From: Ooceraea biroi
Lineage: Eukaryota; Arthropoda; Insecta; Hymenoptera; Formicidae
NCBI RefSeq assembly: GCF_003672135.1
Contig: NC_039515.1
Location: forward strand, 6,262,001-6,326,000
Direction of reading: 5' to 3'
Length of the DNA stretch: 64,000 nt
Part shown: one piece after another, positions 12,101 to 20,314 of the stretch
How the letters are laid out: each line of letters opens with the position of its first letter
Position numbering within the stretch: position 1 is the stretch's first letter
Position numbers and translations under genes: made by a program
Notes under the pieces: model-generated
Database searches by the model: none
The model's input: the letters and a program-made list of their open reading frames with translations, nothing else
Told to the model about the DNA's origin: nothing

Positions 12101-12895
12101 GTCCTAAGAAGATCCAAACCGCCCGCGCCGCCGAGAAGGTCTCACAAGATCGAAAACGCCAGACTGCACGCCGAGCCGTCGTTAACGACCATCACTGAGG
12201 AGCCCAACTCGTGGCACAGCACGCAGGATAATGCATCCTGCATTATCGTTCAACCAGAACTCAAGGTGGAAACTACGTCCACGTGCGGCAATCAGGTGGG
12301 TTCTCCAATTGTTTTGATCATAGAGTCGCGATCGATTGTCGTCGATCAGCATGGAAGACCTTCTCTAATAAATTCATTGGACCTGTCCGAGCATGACTAA
12401 CGAGCGTGTCCTCCTTTTATTTCGACTAACAGAACTGTAGCGGATCAGATACGAGTGGATCTAGTCGAACGTCGCCGGTTCCATCCACGTCGCACATCAC
12501 CACTAAAGTCACCGCGACAGCGAACATAAAGGTCGAGGTTCACACACCGTTGACCAGTGAGTACCTCATTTTAAACATTCTCAAAGATTAACGCCCCAAG
12601 ATTATCTGAGAATTCAACTAACGCAAACATGTTTGGCCCGTATTCAGCTATCAAATCGTCACTCACTCAGATTTTGTAAACTGTTTCTTGAGAGAGAGAG
12701 AGAACTACTTCTTCTTTATTTTGGAATGTATTCATTTCCACTGGAATTATTGTAGGTGGAGTGGATCGTAATGAAAAATGCCGACACGCGGGCGCCAGTA
12801 GCCGAAGGAGCTCGCGCTGCAGTACGAACGTTAATGCTGGGGAGTCTTCCGGCTCCGGTTCTGAGCCGGATTCAGACTCTAATCCAAAACACTGA
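2..12895 (+). CDS. ptc: patched (Hedgehog receptor), 3' part of the gene, seven exons
   Basis: Patched is a twelve-pass membrane protein of the RND/sterol-sensing-domain family that binds Hedgehog and represses Smoothened. The visible exons are 2-184, 5275-5682, 7126-7770, 9867-11066, 11801-12295, 12433-12556 and 12756-12895. They join in frame to 1064 residues; the 5' exons lie left of the window. In order they encode the rest of extracellular loop 1, the sterol-sensing domain, the middle loop, transmembrane segment 7 (followed by VRDGLDLTDLVP), loop 2 (GIINPRAFYNYLSAW, PSGIPFLFWEQY), the last membrane bundle and a cytoplasmic tail with DHPDRISTP, SLTTITEEP and TKVTATANIKVE, all recognisable from fly Ptc. 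Every junction has GT and AG ends and consistent phase. Introns of 5.1, 1.4, 2.1 and 0.7 kb carry transposons. The tail shows no PPxY motif. AATAAA signals lie at 12,897 and 13,314. Identity is very secure; exact splice sites were inferred by eye. Confidence 0.96.
1325..2220 (+). mobile_element. Pogo-like non-autonomous element (family E), copy 1
   Basis: The element is flanked by TA, with inverted ends GAGGAGAATCCCC and GGGGACTTTCCTC. Near its right half, ATG at 1851 opens a short + strand frame, MEVRDTRKRRQWNREDLA, followed by KAVAAVFL and stop. This resembles the start of the psq-type helix-turn-helix of pogo/Tigger transposases. The rest of the transposase is absent. A second copy lies at 57,044-57,940. 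Confidence 0.75.
2365..3690. repeat. Tandem array, about 4 x 330 bp
   Basis: The block starting GCGTTCGGCGGCTCGGCC recurs at about 2369, 2699, 3030 and 3360, spaced 330-331 bp. Each unit runs through TTAGACCCCTATTTG, the GTTTAGGGGTTGAAACAGCC palindrome half and an AT-rich tail. Short ORFs here are repeat artefacts. Confidence 0.9.
3831..5274. other. ptc intron sequence, no feature recognised
   Basis: The right part of the first ptc intron in the window. It has moderate GC and several overlapping ORFs on both strands (for example 4205-4756 and 4888-5235), with no domain, conserved motif or splice pattern that supports a gene. Confidence 0.6.
5275..5682 (+). CDS. ptc: ptc exon b: rest of loop 1 and start of the sterol-sensing domain
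   Basis: Acceptor ctgtaacag|GTACCC, donor ATG|GTTAG. The 136 codons run from VPDVGVELTGGCYG through YLxF-type loop sequence to KYSEVSVMKIAIGCGLM, where the second membrane segment begins. Phase 0 on both sides. Confidence 0.95.
5785..7069 (+). mobile_element. mariner copy 1, inactive, in ptc intron
   Basis: 1285 bp flanked by TA (5783-5784 and 7070-7071), with inverted ends TTGGGTCATTAAGTATGAAA and its complement. It is nearly identical to the intact copy at 60,347-61,632. The transposase frame is broken, as described in the pseudogene entry. It lies in the sense orientation of ptc. Confidence 0.95.
5975..6993 (+). pseudogene. mariner transposase, frameshifted and with a stop
   Basis: Aligned by eye with the intact copy, this one lost one G near 6270 (ATATTGTTCAT versus ATATTGGTTCAT), which ends the N-terminal frame at 6280. 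It also carries TAA for GAA near 6394. The second half is open from 6472 to 6993 and keeps HDNARPH and PPYSPDLS. Unlike the intact copy it keeps Trp in the WVPHEL linker motif. Confidence 0.93.
7126..7770 (+). CDS. ptc: ptc exon c: sterol-sensing domain and start of the middle loop
   Basis: Acceptor ttttttag|TTGTTA, donor TGG|GTATGA. It encodes 215 residues: LLYAGIALFRWKDPVRSQSG, further hydrophobic segments with IVPFLALGLGVHDMF and IPIPALRTFCLQAG, then LDLRRRRSGRRDILCCCLP and a polar, poorly conserved loop. The conserved acidic residue of the GVDH/GVDD motif sits one position later than in the fly (VHD). Confidence 0.94.
7816..8543. mobile_element. TTAA foldback MITE, family A, copy A1
   Basis: About 725 bp between TTAA sites, with ends GGGGGGAGCCTGCTTTAGAA and its reverse complement. 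The arms are about 300 bp, inverted, around a short loop (GGCAAAGTTGTTGAAC region). It carries no coding capacity; short ORFs in it are artefacts. The TTAA target suggests mobilisation by a piggyBac- or Kolobok-type transposase, which is inferred. It is the first member of an A-B-A array in ptc. Confidence 0.9.
8540..8912. mobile_element. TTAA foldback MITE, family B, copy B1
   Basis: 373 bp between TTAA sites shared with A1 and A2. It is almost a perfect palindrome: GGGCATGCTGGAGTTGCTAG at one end, its complement at the other, and GTCCGCTCTACAGGACTTTA-type sequence in both arms near the centre. Non-coding. Confidence 0.9.
8909..9634. mobile_element. TTAA foldback MITE, family A, copy A2
   Basis: Same ends and foldback structure as A1. 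It closes the A-B-A array in the ptc intron. Its left TTAA is shared with B1. Confidence 0.9.
9867..11066 (+). CDS. ptc: ptc exon d: transmembrane segment 7, extracellular loop 2, segments 8-10
   Basis: Acceptor gttgctgcag|ATAGGT, donor CTG|GTAAGC. The 400 codons start IGGNIIDAELDKQC and include a membrane segment (VFGMIILVCVLAGSVW), loop 2 and hydrophobic stretches ending SVGIAVHFMVHICL. An open frame also continues leftwards to 9822, but there it lacks Patched similarity and lies before the acceptor. Confidence 0.94.
11251..11486. mobile_element. Family A MITE, internally deleted (A3)
   Basis: It has both family-A ends and flanking TTAA, but only 236 bp. About 490 bp of the middle is missing, with the junction after GTCGTCCTGGAGGCA. 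It lies in ptc intron 11,067-11,800. Confidence 0.9.
11801..12295 (+). CDS. ptc: ptc exon e: last membrane segments and cytoplasmic tail
   Basis: Acceptor tcttttccag|AGTTTC, donor CAG|GTGGGT. It encodes 165 residues with LALEHMYAPVIHGALTTLL, two hydrophobic segments, then the tail with a proline-rich stretch and SLTTITEEPNSW. Reading through the donor stays open for 35 more codons to a TAA ending at 12,400, so retaining the 137-nt intron would give a different tail. Confidence 0.92.
12433..12556 (+). CDS. ptc: ptc exon f: cytoplasmic tail
   Basis: Acceptor cgactaacag|AACTGT, donor ACCA|GTGAGT. It encodes NCSGSDTSGSSRTSP ... TTKVTATANIKVEVHTPLT, and the KVTATANIKVE block matches the end of fly Ptc. 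It passes one base of a codon to the next exon. Confidence 0.9.
12756..12895 (+). CDS. ptc: ptc exon g: end of the tail and stop
   Basis: Acceptor attattgtag|GTGGAG. It encodes SGVDRNEKCRHAG ... Ser-rich ... DSDSNPKH and stops at TGA 12,893-12,895. Exons f and g together are 264 nt, keeping the frame. AATAAA follows at once (12,897), with another at 13,314. Confidence 0.85.
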
Positions 12896-13313
12896 TAATA
12901 AATATCAGGGGGACCGGCAGCTGCTGCTCAAGTACCACGCAAAGCGGGAAAACAAAGAAGGCTGACTAGGATAGATTAATAGACTCTTCATTCTCTCTTC
13001 CCGTTTCCATCTATTTCTGTCCCCTTTTATCGTTTTCACCTTGTTTCCTCCTTTTCTCTCCTACGCCGTTTTCTTTTCCCACGCGGATAATGCGACACGG
13101 TTGTCTTCCTCGAAAAAAAGAAACGTATCTCTAATGTAATAATTTCTGGTGGAGTTTTCATTTCTCTCGTGCCCCTTTCGTATGAAATTTATGCGCAACA
13201 ATTTCGGGCGGGGGAAGGGGCATTCTCAGCGCGTTCTCTAAAAATTCGAATATCTTATTACATTAAACGCATGATAGTATTATATATACGGGGACAATAA
13301 TGCGTACAACCTT

Positions 13314-13319
13314 AATAAA
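13314..13319 (+). terminator. Candidate poly(A) signal of ptc
   Basis: AATAAA about 420 nt after the ptc stop. An earlier AATAAA at 12,897 overlaps the stop region and seems too close to be the only signal. Longer 3' UTRs are possible, since further AATAAA motifs occur (for example 15,806). Confidence 0.4.
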
Positions 13320-13437
13320 TTGATCCAATAGACTGTAGGTAAATTTATTTAACTAATATTTTGCATCGCGACGACGGGAAGGAATAGTCTGCGCCGTATA
13401 CTATCGACAGGCATAGAAAGATATAGGATGATTTATA

Positions 13438-14485
13438 CAGGGTGTTTCCTAAGTAAGTAGACAAACTTAAGGAGGATATTCCTTGGCTTATTTTAAGAAG
13501 AAAAGGTCATATAAACATATGTCCTAAACTGCTCTGTTTTCCAAAAAAAGTACATCACTGTTTTCGTTCACTTTTCGGATAGCGTGCTTTTGCAGTACGA
13601 GTCAACAGCGGTGGGGATGGAGTGGGGATGGTGGCTAATTTCTCGAGAAACGCTATCGTAAATTTCCATAATAACCATCTTTGGTGTGATGAAAACCCAC
13701 ATGCAATATTAGAATCTCACTTTCAGGTTCAATTTGCATTTAATGTATGGGTGGGAATTATTGGTGAGTTTTTGATTGGTCCTGTCTTTCTTCCCTTGAG
13801 ACTTAACGGTGCTTCGTATCTACATTTTCTTGAAGATGAGCTACCTTTGGAAGATATTCCACTCATGCTCAGAAATAGAATGTGGTTTATGCATGATGGC
13901 GCTCCACCCCACTTTAGCTTAGCAGTTCGTCAATTTTTGAACAGGAAGTTTGCCAATCGATGGATCGGTCGAGGTACTCAAAGACCAAACCATTTATGGC
14001 CTGCAAGATCCCCAGACTTAAATCCAGTAGATTTTTTTCTATGGGGACAGCTTAAATCTTTAGTTTACGCTACACCTATTCAAAATGAAGATCTCAGAAA
14101 TCGCATAATAGATGGATGTGAAAGAATACGTAACACTCCAGGTATTTTTGAGCGTGTACGTCAATCAATGGAAAGGAGAGTCGAGGCGTGTATCATGGCT
14201 GCAGGTGGACATTTTCAGCAGTTACTGTGATGTTATTATTTTTCTTTTTAGTTACTATTTTCTTTTTCGTTATAATTTTTCTTTTTGGTTACTATTGTTT
14301 TTCATTTGTTTCATTTGCAACAACACAAACTGTTCTATAATAAACGAAAAGTGAACGAAAACAGTGATGTACTTTTTTTTGGAAAACAAAGCAGTTTAGG
14401 ACATATGTTTATATGACCTTTTCTTCTTAAAATAAGCCAAGGACTATCCTCCTTAAGTTTGTCTACTTACTTAGGAAACACCCTG
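13438..14485 (+). mobile_element. Tc1/mariner-type element with truncated transposase
   Basis: 1048 bp flanked by TA. The inverted ends start CAGGGTGTTTCCTAAGTAAG and the arms are about 140 bp. The frame 13,622-14,230 encodes the C-terminal part of a DDE transposase common in ants, with WFMHDGAPPHF and WPARSPDLNPVDFFLWG. I count 44 residues between these two catalytic Asp. The N-terminal DNA-binding part and first catalytic Asp are missing, so it is non-autonomous. Confidence 0.88.
13622..14230 (+). pseudogene. Truncated ITm-superfamily transposase
   Basis: About 200 codons open to TGA. Visible motifs are ENPHAILESHFQVQF, FNVWVGIIG, MWFMHDGAPPHF, RWIGRG and ARSPDLNPVDFFLWG. The helix-turn-helix region and the first catalytic Asp would lie upstream and are absent. 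Confidence 0.85.
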
Positions 14486-14487
14486 TA

Positions 14488-16033
14488 TAGCTTTTCGATA
14501 GTATATGCGCCAGCCTATCTTTGTTGTTAGATTAAGATAAGAAGTGTCTATGCCGGTGAGCTGTAGCATTTACAAAGTGCACATTTAACGAGAGAAAGCA
14601 TTTACTAAGTTGTTTACATTGCATGTGTCTAATAAGAAAGATGACGATTATTACTGCCACTAGAGGATGTGACGTTTTAAATATGTAATCGCGAGATTTC
14701 GCAAAGTCGAAATGATGCCTCGAAAAGCGACGGAGGATTTTCGAATATCATTATTTATTTTCTAATATGTAACGATATGTAACGTGTGCATGCGATTCTG
14801 TGCGATATCGAGTTTCCGAGACTATTTATTATTTATTTTAGCATTCTTCGACATTCTTGTGCGTGTGTATGGGTTTTTTTGTATGCATGTGTGCGTGCGC
14901 GCATTTTGTACGATCGCCTACCTTGGAACATGCGGTGACTTGTAAAAATACTTTTTATTTATACATATCAGACTGTATCGAGAGGATATTTTCATTGCGT
15001 ATGACATTGTACTTAATTTAAAATATGGTGTATCTATTCCTATTCTAATTCATACCTCTAATGTGTATAAAACTGTAATATATAGCGGCAAAGATCAGCA
15101 ACCAATCACTAAGTCCACGCGTTGTCGTGAAATGTGACTCGTAAAAAAATTACATGTACAATATTAGAGAGCGGTGTTTCCTGCGCCAAGTCAATTCTGT
15201 ATACATATATATGCGAGACTAGGTAAATATCATATTTAAAAAGCGGCAAATCTTGCATCTTGCGCGAAACAGCTTTTATAATTTGTATAAAATATCGTCT
15301 GTATTCATAAATAATGGAATCCATCGAGAATAGATTCTGCTAGTATCTGTTACAAGATTAGCCACGTATAGGGGACAGATTTCATGCAGAATTCCGCCGT
15401 ATGCAATGTATGCAATGTTGATAGAATACCAGTGAAGAGATCGGAGAAAGCCTACGAGAGAAAAATGTGACGGCAGATTGGTAATGAGATTCGATACATC
15501 ATCACGTGTCTGAGAGCTCTGAGAGAACTTTGGCAAAAATTTGTTACTGACCCAGCAGTAGAGTACAAGCAATTGTTCCTTAAATTGATTGCCAGTCTGT
15601 CGATGTTCAGTGTGCTTTCCGAGTATAAAGTTGAAGGAGCAAAATAGTCAATATATCTCTAGTATACATAAATGAATCGTATCACGACTTCGTTACTTTG
15701 AGCAACTCGCAAGAGTCTAATCATTTTACTTTTATACATATATTGTGAATGTGAAAGCGGCTACTTGGATGGTCTATATCATTTTTTTGTAAATATATAT
15801 ATTGTAATAAATATTAATACGATCATAACCAGACGATGATAAATCTCTGTCCTGCTCGGTCTTGTCGTTACATAAGATTCGAGATTTGGTAAAGTACAAC
15901 CACTGGAGTCGCGATATTGGAAAATATAAACGTACTTCCGCTCCATTATTGAGTCGTACTACTCTCATTTTTTGAGCGACGACAGTGGAGGCTCGTAACG
16001 GAAGGGTTTGGAACTAACTTCCATTCCGAGGAT
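14488..16033. other. AT-rich intergenic sequence, possibly long ptc 3' UTR
   Basis: No exon-like frame, RNA gene or transposon ends were recognised. It contains several AATAAA-like motifs (for example 15,806-15,811) and alternating TA/TG tracts. It could be transcribed as ptc 3' UTR, but nothing here proves it. Confidence 0.5.
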
Positions 16034-16197
16034 AAAAGCAGAGAGAAACCTGAGAGCGGCCACCAGCCTCCTGACGTTTGGCGCCGCCTGACAAAGTGGA
16101 CGTGAACTTGTTCGTTACGCTCGGTAATGATACAAGTGAGCATTTTCCAGCGGTACGGAAAGTACGTACCATGAATAGCCACAACTCGGCGCGAAGC

Positions 16198-16270
16198 GCG
16201 GTAGTCCAGTGGCTAAGCGCGAGACTCGTGTTTTGCCATCCGCGCAAGTTGGGTTCGAGACCGAGTTGTG
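16198..16270 (+). repeat. tRNA-related segment in the inverted-repeat arm
   Basis: The stretch has a B-box-like GGGTTCGAGACC, an A-box-like AGTGGCTAAGCGCG and roughly tRNA spacing, followed by a T-run. A mirrored copy lies at about 18,640-18,710 on the other strand. It does not fold into a clean tRNA by eye (no convincing acceptor stem), so I call it tRNA-derived, as in SINEs. Confidence 0.5.
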
Positions 16271-16392
16271 ATAATTTTTTTTTCGGATTTTTGTTTCTTT
16301 GTGTTTGCATTATATTTTTTTATTATGTACATAATAAATTATTATGTAAATAATGATTTATTATGTTTTATTATATTTTGGCGGTATACGTA

Positions 16393-18197
16393 TACAGGGT
16401 ATTTCCTCTAACTGTAGCACTTAGAACATCTCTGCTTCCTTTGATGATATGAAAAAAGTCAAAGGACGAAAATTGTTCGATTCAAAGAGACTAGTACTCT
16501 GGTAAGAAAATTATTTTTTTTAATGTGACCTTTCACAAGATATCAAGGTCATGAACATTTTTTTAAACGAGATGGTATATTTTCCTTAACGAAATGATGT
16601 AGCTTGTAAAAAAACAAATTCAACCGTACAGAATATGTTGACCTTCAAATGACTTTGAACCACACAAATCACGTTTAGGAAAAGAAACTCTATTTATTGT
16701 ATGTATAACTACAAAGATATACCTTTTTTACAGATGTTCGAAATGATCACCGTTTACTTCCATACACTTTCGAATTCGATGAATAAACGATTGTTTTACG
16801 TTTTTGAGAGATTCCGGAGTAATTTCGGTGCACGCACGCTGAATTCTTTCTCGCATATCTTCAGGTGTTGTCGGAATATCGCGATAAACTTCATTTTTTA
16901 GGTGTCCCCAAAGAAAAAAGTCAAAGGACGAAAATTGTTCGATTCAAAGAGACTAGTGCTCTGGTAAGAAAATTATTTTTTTTAATGTGACCTTTCACAA
17001 GACATCAAGGTCATGAACATTTTTTTAAACGAGATGGTATATTTTCCTTAACGAAATGATGTAGCTTGTAAAACAACAAATTCAACCATACAGAATATGT
17101 TGACCTTCAAATGACTTTGAACCACACAAATCACGTTTAGGAAAAGAAACTCTATTTATTGTATGTATAACTACAAAGATATACCTTTTTTACAGATGTT
17201 CGAAATGATCACCGTTTACTTCCATACACTTTCGAATTCGATGAATAAACGATTGTTTTACGTTTTTGAGAGATTCCGGAGTAATTTCGGTGCACGCACG
17301 CTGAATTCTTTCTCGCGTATCTTCGGGTGTTGTCGGAATATCGCGATAAACTTCATTTTTTAGGTGTCCCCAAAGAAAAAAGTCAAAGGACGAAAATTGT
17401 TCGATTCAAAGAGACTAGTGCTCTGGTAAGAAAATTATTTTTTTAATGTGATCTTTCACAAGATATCAAGGTCATGAACATTTTTTTAAACGAGATGGTA
17501 TATTTTCCTTAACGAAATGATGTAGCTTGTAAAACAACAAATTCAACCATACAGAATATGTTGACCTTCAAATGACTTTGAACCACACAAATCACGTTTA
17601 GGAAAAGAAACTCTATTTATTGTATGTATAACTACAAAGATATACCTTTTTACAGATGTTCGAAATGATCACCGTTTACTTCCATACACTTTCGAATTCG
17701 ATGAATAAACGATTGTTTTACGTTTTTGAGAGATTCCGGAGTAATTGCGGTGCACGCACGCTGAATTCTTTCTCGCATATCTTCGGGTGTTGTCGGAATA
17801 TCGCGATAAACTTCATTTTTTAGGTGTCCCCAAAGAAAAAAATCAAGAGGCGTAAGATCTGGTGATCGAGCCGGCCAAGAAATTCTTCCACCACGTCCAA
17901 TCCAGCGATCAGGAAATGATTCGTTGAGTATGTTCCGTGCAAATGAAGGTCAACATATTCTGTATGGTTGAATTTGTTTTTTTACAAGCTACATCATTTC
18001 GTTAAGGAAAATATACCATCTCATTTAAAAAATGTTCATGACCTTGATATCTTGTGAAAGGTCACATTAAAACAAATAATTTTCTTACCAGAGTACTAGT
18101 CTCTTTGTATCGAACAATTTTCGTCCTTTGACTTTTTTCATATCATCAAAGGAAGCAGAGATATTCTAAGTGCTACAGTTAGAGGAAACACCCTGTA
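16393..18197 (-). mobile_element. Tc1/mariner-type deletion derivative with a triplicated internal segment
   Basis: The ends are ACAGGGT(A/G)TTTCCTCTAACTG, inverted, with TA flanks. On the minus strand it encodes only the transposase C-terminus: RWIGRG, SWPARSPDLTPLDFFLWG, HLKNEVYRDIPTTPEDMRER ... NGDHFEHL and stop. The last ~460 bp of this (VYRDIP to the end region plus flank) is repeated three times in tandem, at about 16,460, 16,920 and 17,380 (period about 462 bp). The catalytic core is otherwise missing. Confidence 0.87.
16915..17840 (-). repeat. Tandem copies of a transposase 3' segment, period about 462 bp
   Basis: AAGTCAAAGGACGAAAATTG recurs at about 16,457, 16,918 and 17,380. Each unit ends with the reverse complement of the DMRERIQRACTEITPE-coding segment. 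Differences are a few single bases, so the expansion is recent. Confidence 0.88.
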
Positions 18198-18199
18198 TA

Positions 18200-18520
18200 A
18201 TGAGACATAAACATATACATTTAACATTTGTAAACTTTTTATTTATTTATATAGTTTGTATACTGTCGAGTGTTTATTTATTATAAAATTCTGACATGAC
18301 TGTACAGTGTTGCGGATGAAAAATTTATACAAAAGCATAAAAAACATAAATGCTTTTATATAAATTTTCATCCGCAACACTGTACAGTCATAGGCACAGA
18401 GGTTGTGACACTTTTTTTTAATGAGTCAGAATTTTATAATAAATAAACACTCGACAGTATACAAACTATATAAATAAATAAAAAGTTTACAAATGTTAAA
18501 TGTATATGTTTATGTCTCAT
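18200..18520. mobile_element. Foldback MITE, about 320 bp
   Basis: ATGAGACATAAACATATACA at the left and its reverse complement at the right, flanked by TA. The palindrome continues inwards through TCATCCGCAACACTGTACAG in both arms. Non-coding. It lies directly beside the mariner-type element. Confidence 0.85.
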
Positions 18521-19364
18521 TATACATATACGTATACCTTCCAAAATATAATAAAACGTAATAAATCATTATTTACATAATAAAAAAATATAATGCAAAC
18601 ACAAAGAAACAAAAATCCGAAGAAAAAAAATTATCACAACTCGGTCTCGAACCCAACTTGCGCGGATGGCAAAATACGAGTCTCGCGCTTAGCCACTGGA
18701 CCACGACGCTTCATACCAAATTGTAGCTATTCATGGTACTTTTCGTACCGCTGGAAAATTCTCACTTTTAGATGTAAATTTCTCCGAAACCAAGGCTCAT
18801 ACGCCCAAACCCTCGAACACGACATTAATATTTTTACCTTCCCTTTCGAACGCACTATGACTCGTTCGAAAGTAGAGTTTACATGGGAAAGCTTCCTTGT
18901 GAATAGTTTGGACACGAATCATGTATCATTACCGAGCGTAACGAACTAGTTCACGTCCACTTTGTCAGGCGGCGCGTCGAACGTCAGGAAATGTGCCCGC
19001 GGAGGCTGGTGGCCGCTCTCAGGTTTCTCTCTGATAAAAGTGAAGCATTCTGATTGATTTATTTCTTTATTAGGTAGTAATACGACTCGGTACCAAGTTA
19101 GACAAGACTCATTCTCCAATTTTTCAATAAAATTTAACGACATTATTATAAATTTTTGACGATAATTTTTAAATAATTCTGACATGGCGCACCATGTACG
19201 ATTTCCGGGGAGACGGAAGTGCACAGTCGCGCTACCACGTGAGAAGTGGCGGAGCGACGAAGGTCTTCCCGGTCGACTTCCGCCGTGCTCCGTTTACGCA
19301 ACAGAAACGGTTCGTCGGACGTCGCGGACACTCGTCGAGCAGAAAGCGAAGGCCCAAGGGGAAG

Positions 19365-19575
19365 ATGTTGCGCGTCGTAGCGAGTCGCGCGGCCTCAGCG
19401 GCGCGCACGGCGATGGTACCGCGGGCGACGGTCACCGTCGTCGGCACGCGGAGCGTCAGGGCTGCCCACGGTGTCAAGGAGACCGAGGAGGAGTTTGACG
19501 AACGATACGTAAAGTTCTTCAACCGCAACGACATCGACCACTGGGAGATTCGGAAGGCCATGAACGATCTGGCCG
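19365..19575 (+). CDS. COX5A: COX5A exon 1: targeting sequence and N-terminal domain
   Basis: Start MLRVVASRAASAARTAMVPR; the exon ends in ...AMNDLAG with a split Gly codon (G|GT). Confidence 0.93.
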
Positions 19576-20168
19576 GTGAGTCTCCAGCTCATTCGACGGC
19601 GAGTAATCCTCGTGATCGATGAAACGCGGTGATCAACTTGCGGTTGACCTTATCCTCGCCTGTCGCTGACGCGAGAAGACGCGAGACCGCGAGTTAAAAG
19701 ATCTATGTTTATTTTAACTGCGCTCTCTTGCAGAAGAATATGTCGTTGTCACGTACCGCTTGTGTCGTTCGTGTCATTGCTAAATCGGCTAAAGAATACT
19801 GTGTAAGAGAATAATAGTTGGCTTCATAAGCATTGTACAAAAAAGAAACGAGTATGAATTGTAGAATATGTCTATATTGATAATAATAATAATAATAATT
19901 CGTTACGTCTACTCTAGGTATGGACAATGTGCCGGAACCAAAAATCATATGTGCAGCATTGAGAGCTTGCAGAAGGTTGAACGACTTTGCGCTCGCCGTG
20001 AGGTTCCTAGAAACTGTAAAAGATAAGACCGGTTCACACGTCCAGAAGATTTATCCATACCTTCTTCAAGAGATCAGACCTACTTTGGACGAGCTGGGTA
20101 TCAGCACGCCCGAGGAGTTGGGTCTCGACACCCCAGAATTAGCCTGTGAATCAGTGTACCACATGTAA
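19365..20168 (+). CDS. COX5A: Cytochrome c oxidase subunit 5A, mitochondrial
   Basis: A nuclear-encoded subunit of respiratory complex IV on the matrix side of the inner mitochondrial membrane. Exons 19,365-19,575 (donor GCCG|GTGAGT) and 19,918-20,168 (acceptor ctctag|GTATGG) give 153 residues, close to the family's usual ~150. Residues 1-37 are rich in Arg and Ala without acidic residues, typical of a mitochondrial targeting sequence. The mature part starts near KETEEEFDERYVKFFNRNDI and includes WEIRKAMNDLAG, PEPKIICAALRACRRLND and LGISTPEELGLDTPE, all typical of COX5A. The ATG at 19,365 was chosen because the targeting sequence starts there; the frame stays open upstream but looks like 5' UTR. 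AATAAA is at 20,309. The gene is convergent with ewg. Confidence 0.96.
19918..20168 (+). CDS. COX5A: COX5A exon 2: C-terminal domain
   Basis: Begins MDNVPEPKIICAALRACRR after the split Gly and stops at TAA 20,166-20,168 after CESVYHM. Confidence 0.95.
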
Positions 20169-20308
20169 TGCATTAAAAATTTATATAAACATTAGTATTT
20201 ATGTTCTCGGCTGCTATCGCAGATATACATGATGAGAATGATTCATCGGTGACACAAATTGTACGTGAAATATACTTTCCATGTAACTGTCTCATCAGCA
20301 GCACGTTG

Positions 20309-20314
20309 AATAAA
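20309..20314 (+). terminator. Candidate poly(A) signal of COX5A
   Basis: AATAAA about 140 nt after the stop codon, the first such hexamer on this strand after the gene. Confidence 0.6.

Larger units (their letters stand above)
16034..19038. repeat. Large inverted repeat (about 3 kb) with nested insertions
   Basis: The left arm 16,034-16,392 and right arm 18,525-19,038 are inverted copies. Shared blocks include GAGAGAAACCTGAGAGCGGC, ACAAAGTGGACGTGAAC, the tRNA-like segment and TTTGTTTCTTTGTGTTTGCA. The right arm has about 150 bp of extra sequence (18,765-18,930). Between the arms lie a mariner-type element (16,393-18,197) and a foldback MITE (18,200-18,520), which interrupt what was probably one palindromic element. 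Confidence 0.85.

Noticed and set aside
16198..16270. A functional tRNA gene
   Set aside because: B-box present, but no convincing acceptor stem or anticodon loop, and it is duplicated inside a transposon arm.
19194..19364. N-terminal extension of COX5A
   Set aside because: The open frame upstream lacks similarity and would place the targeting sequence internally; read as 5' UTR.
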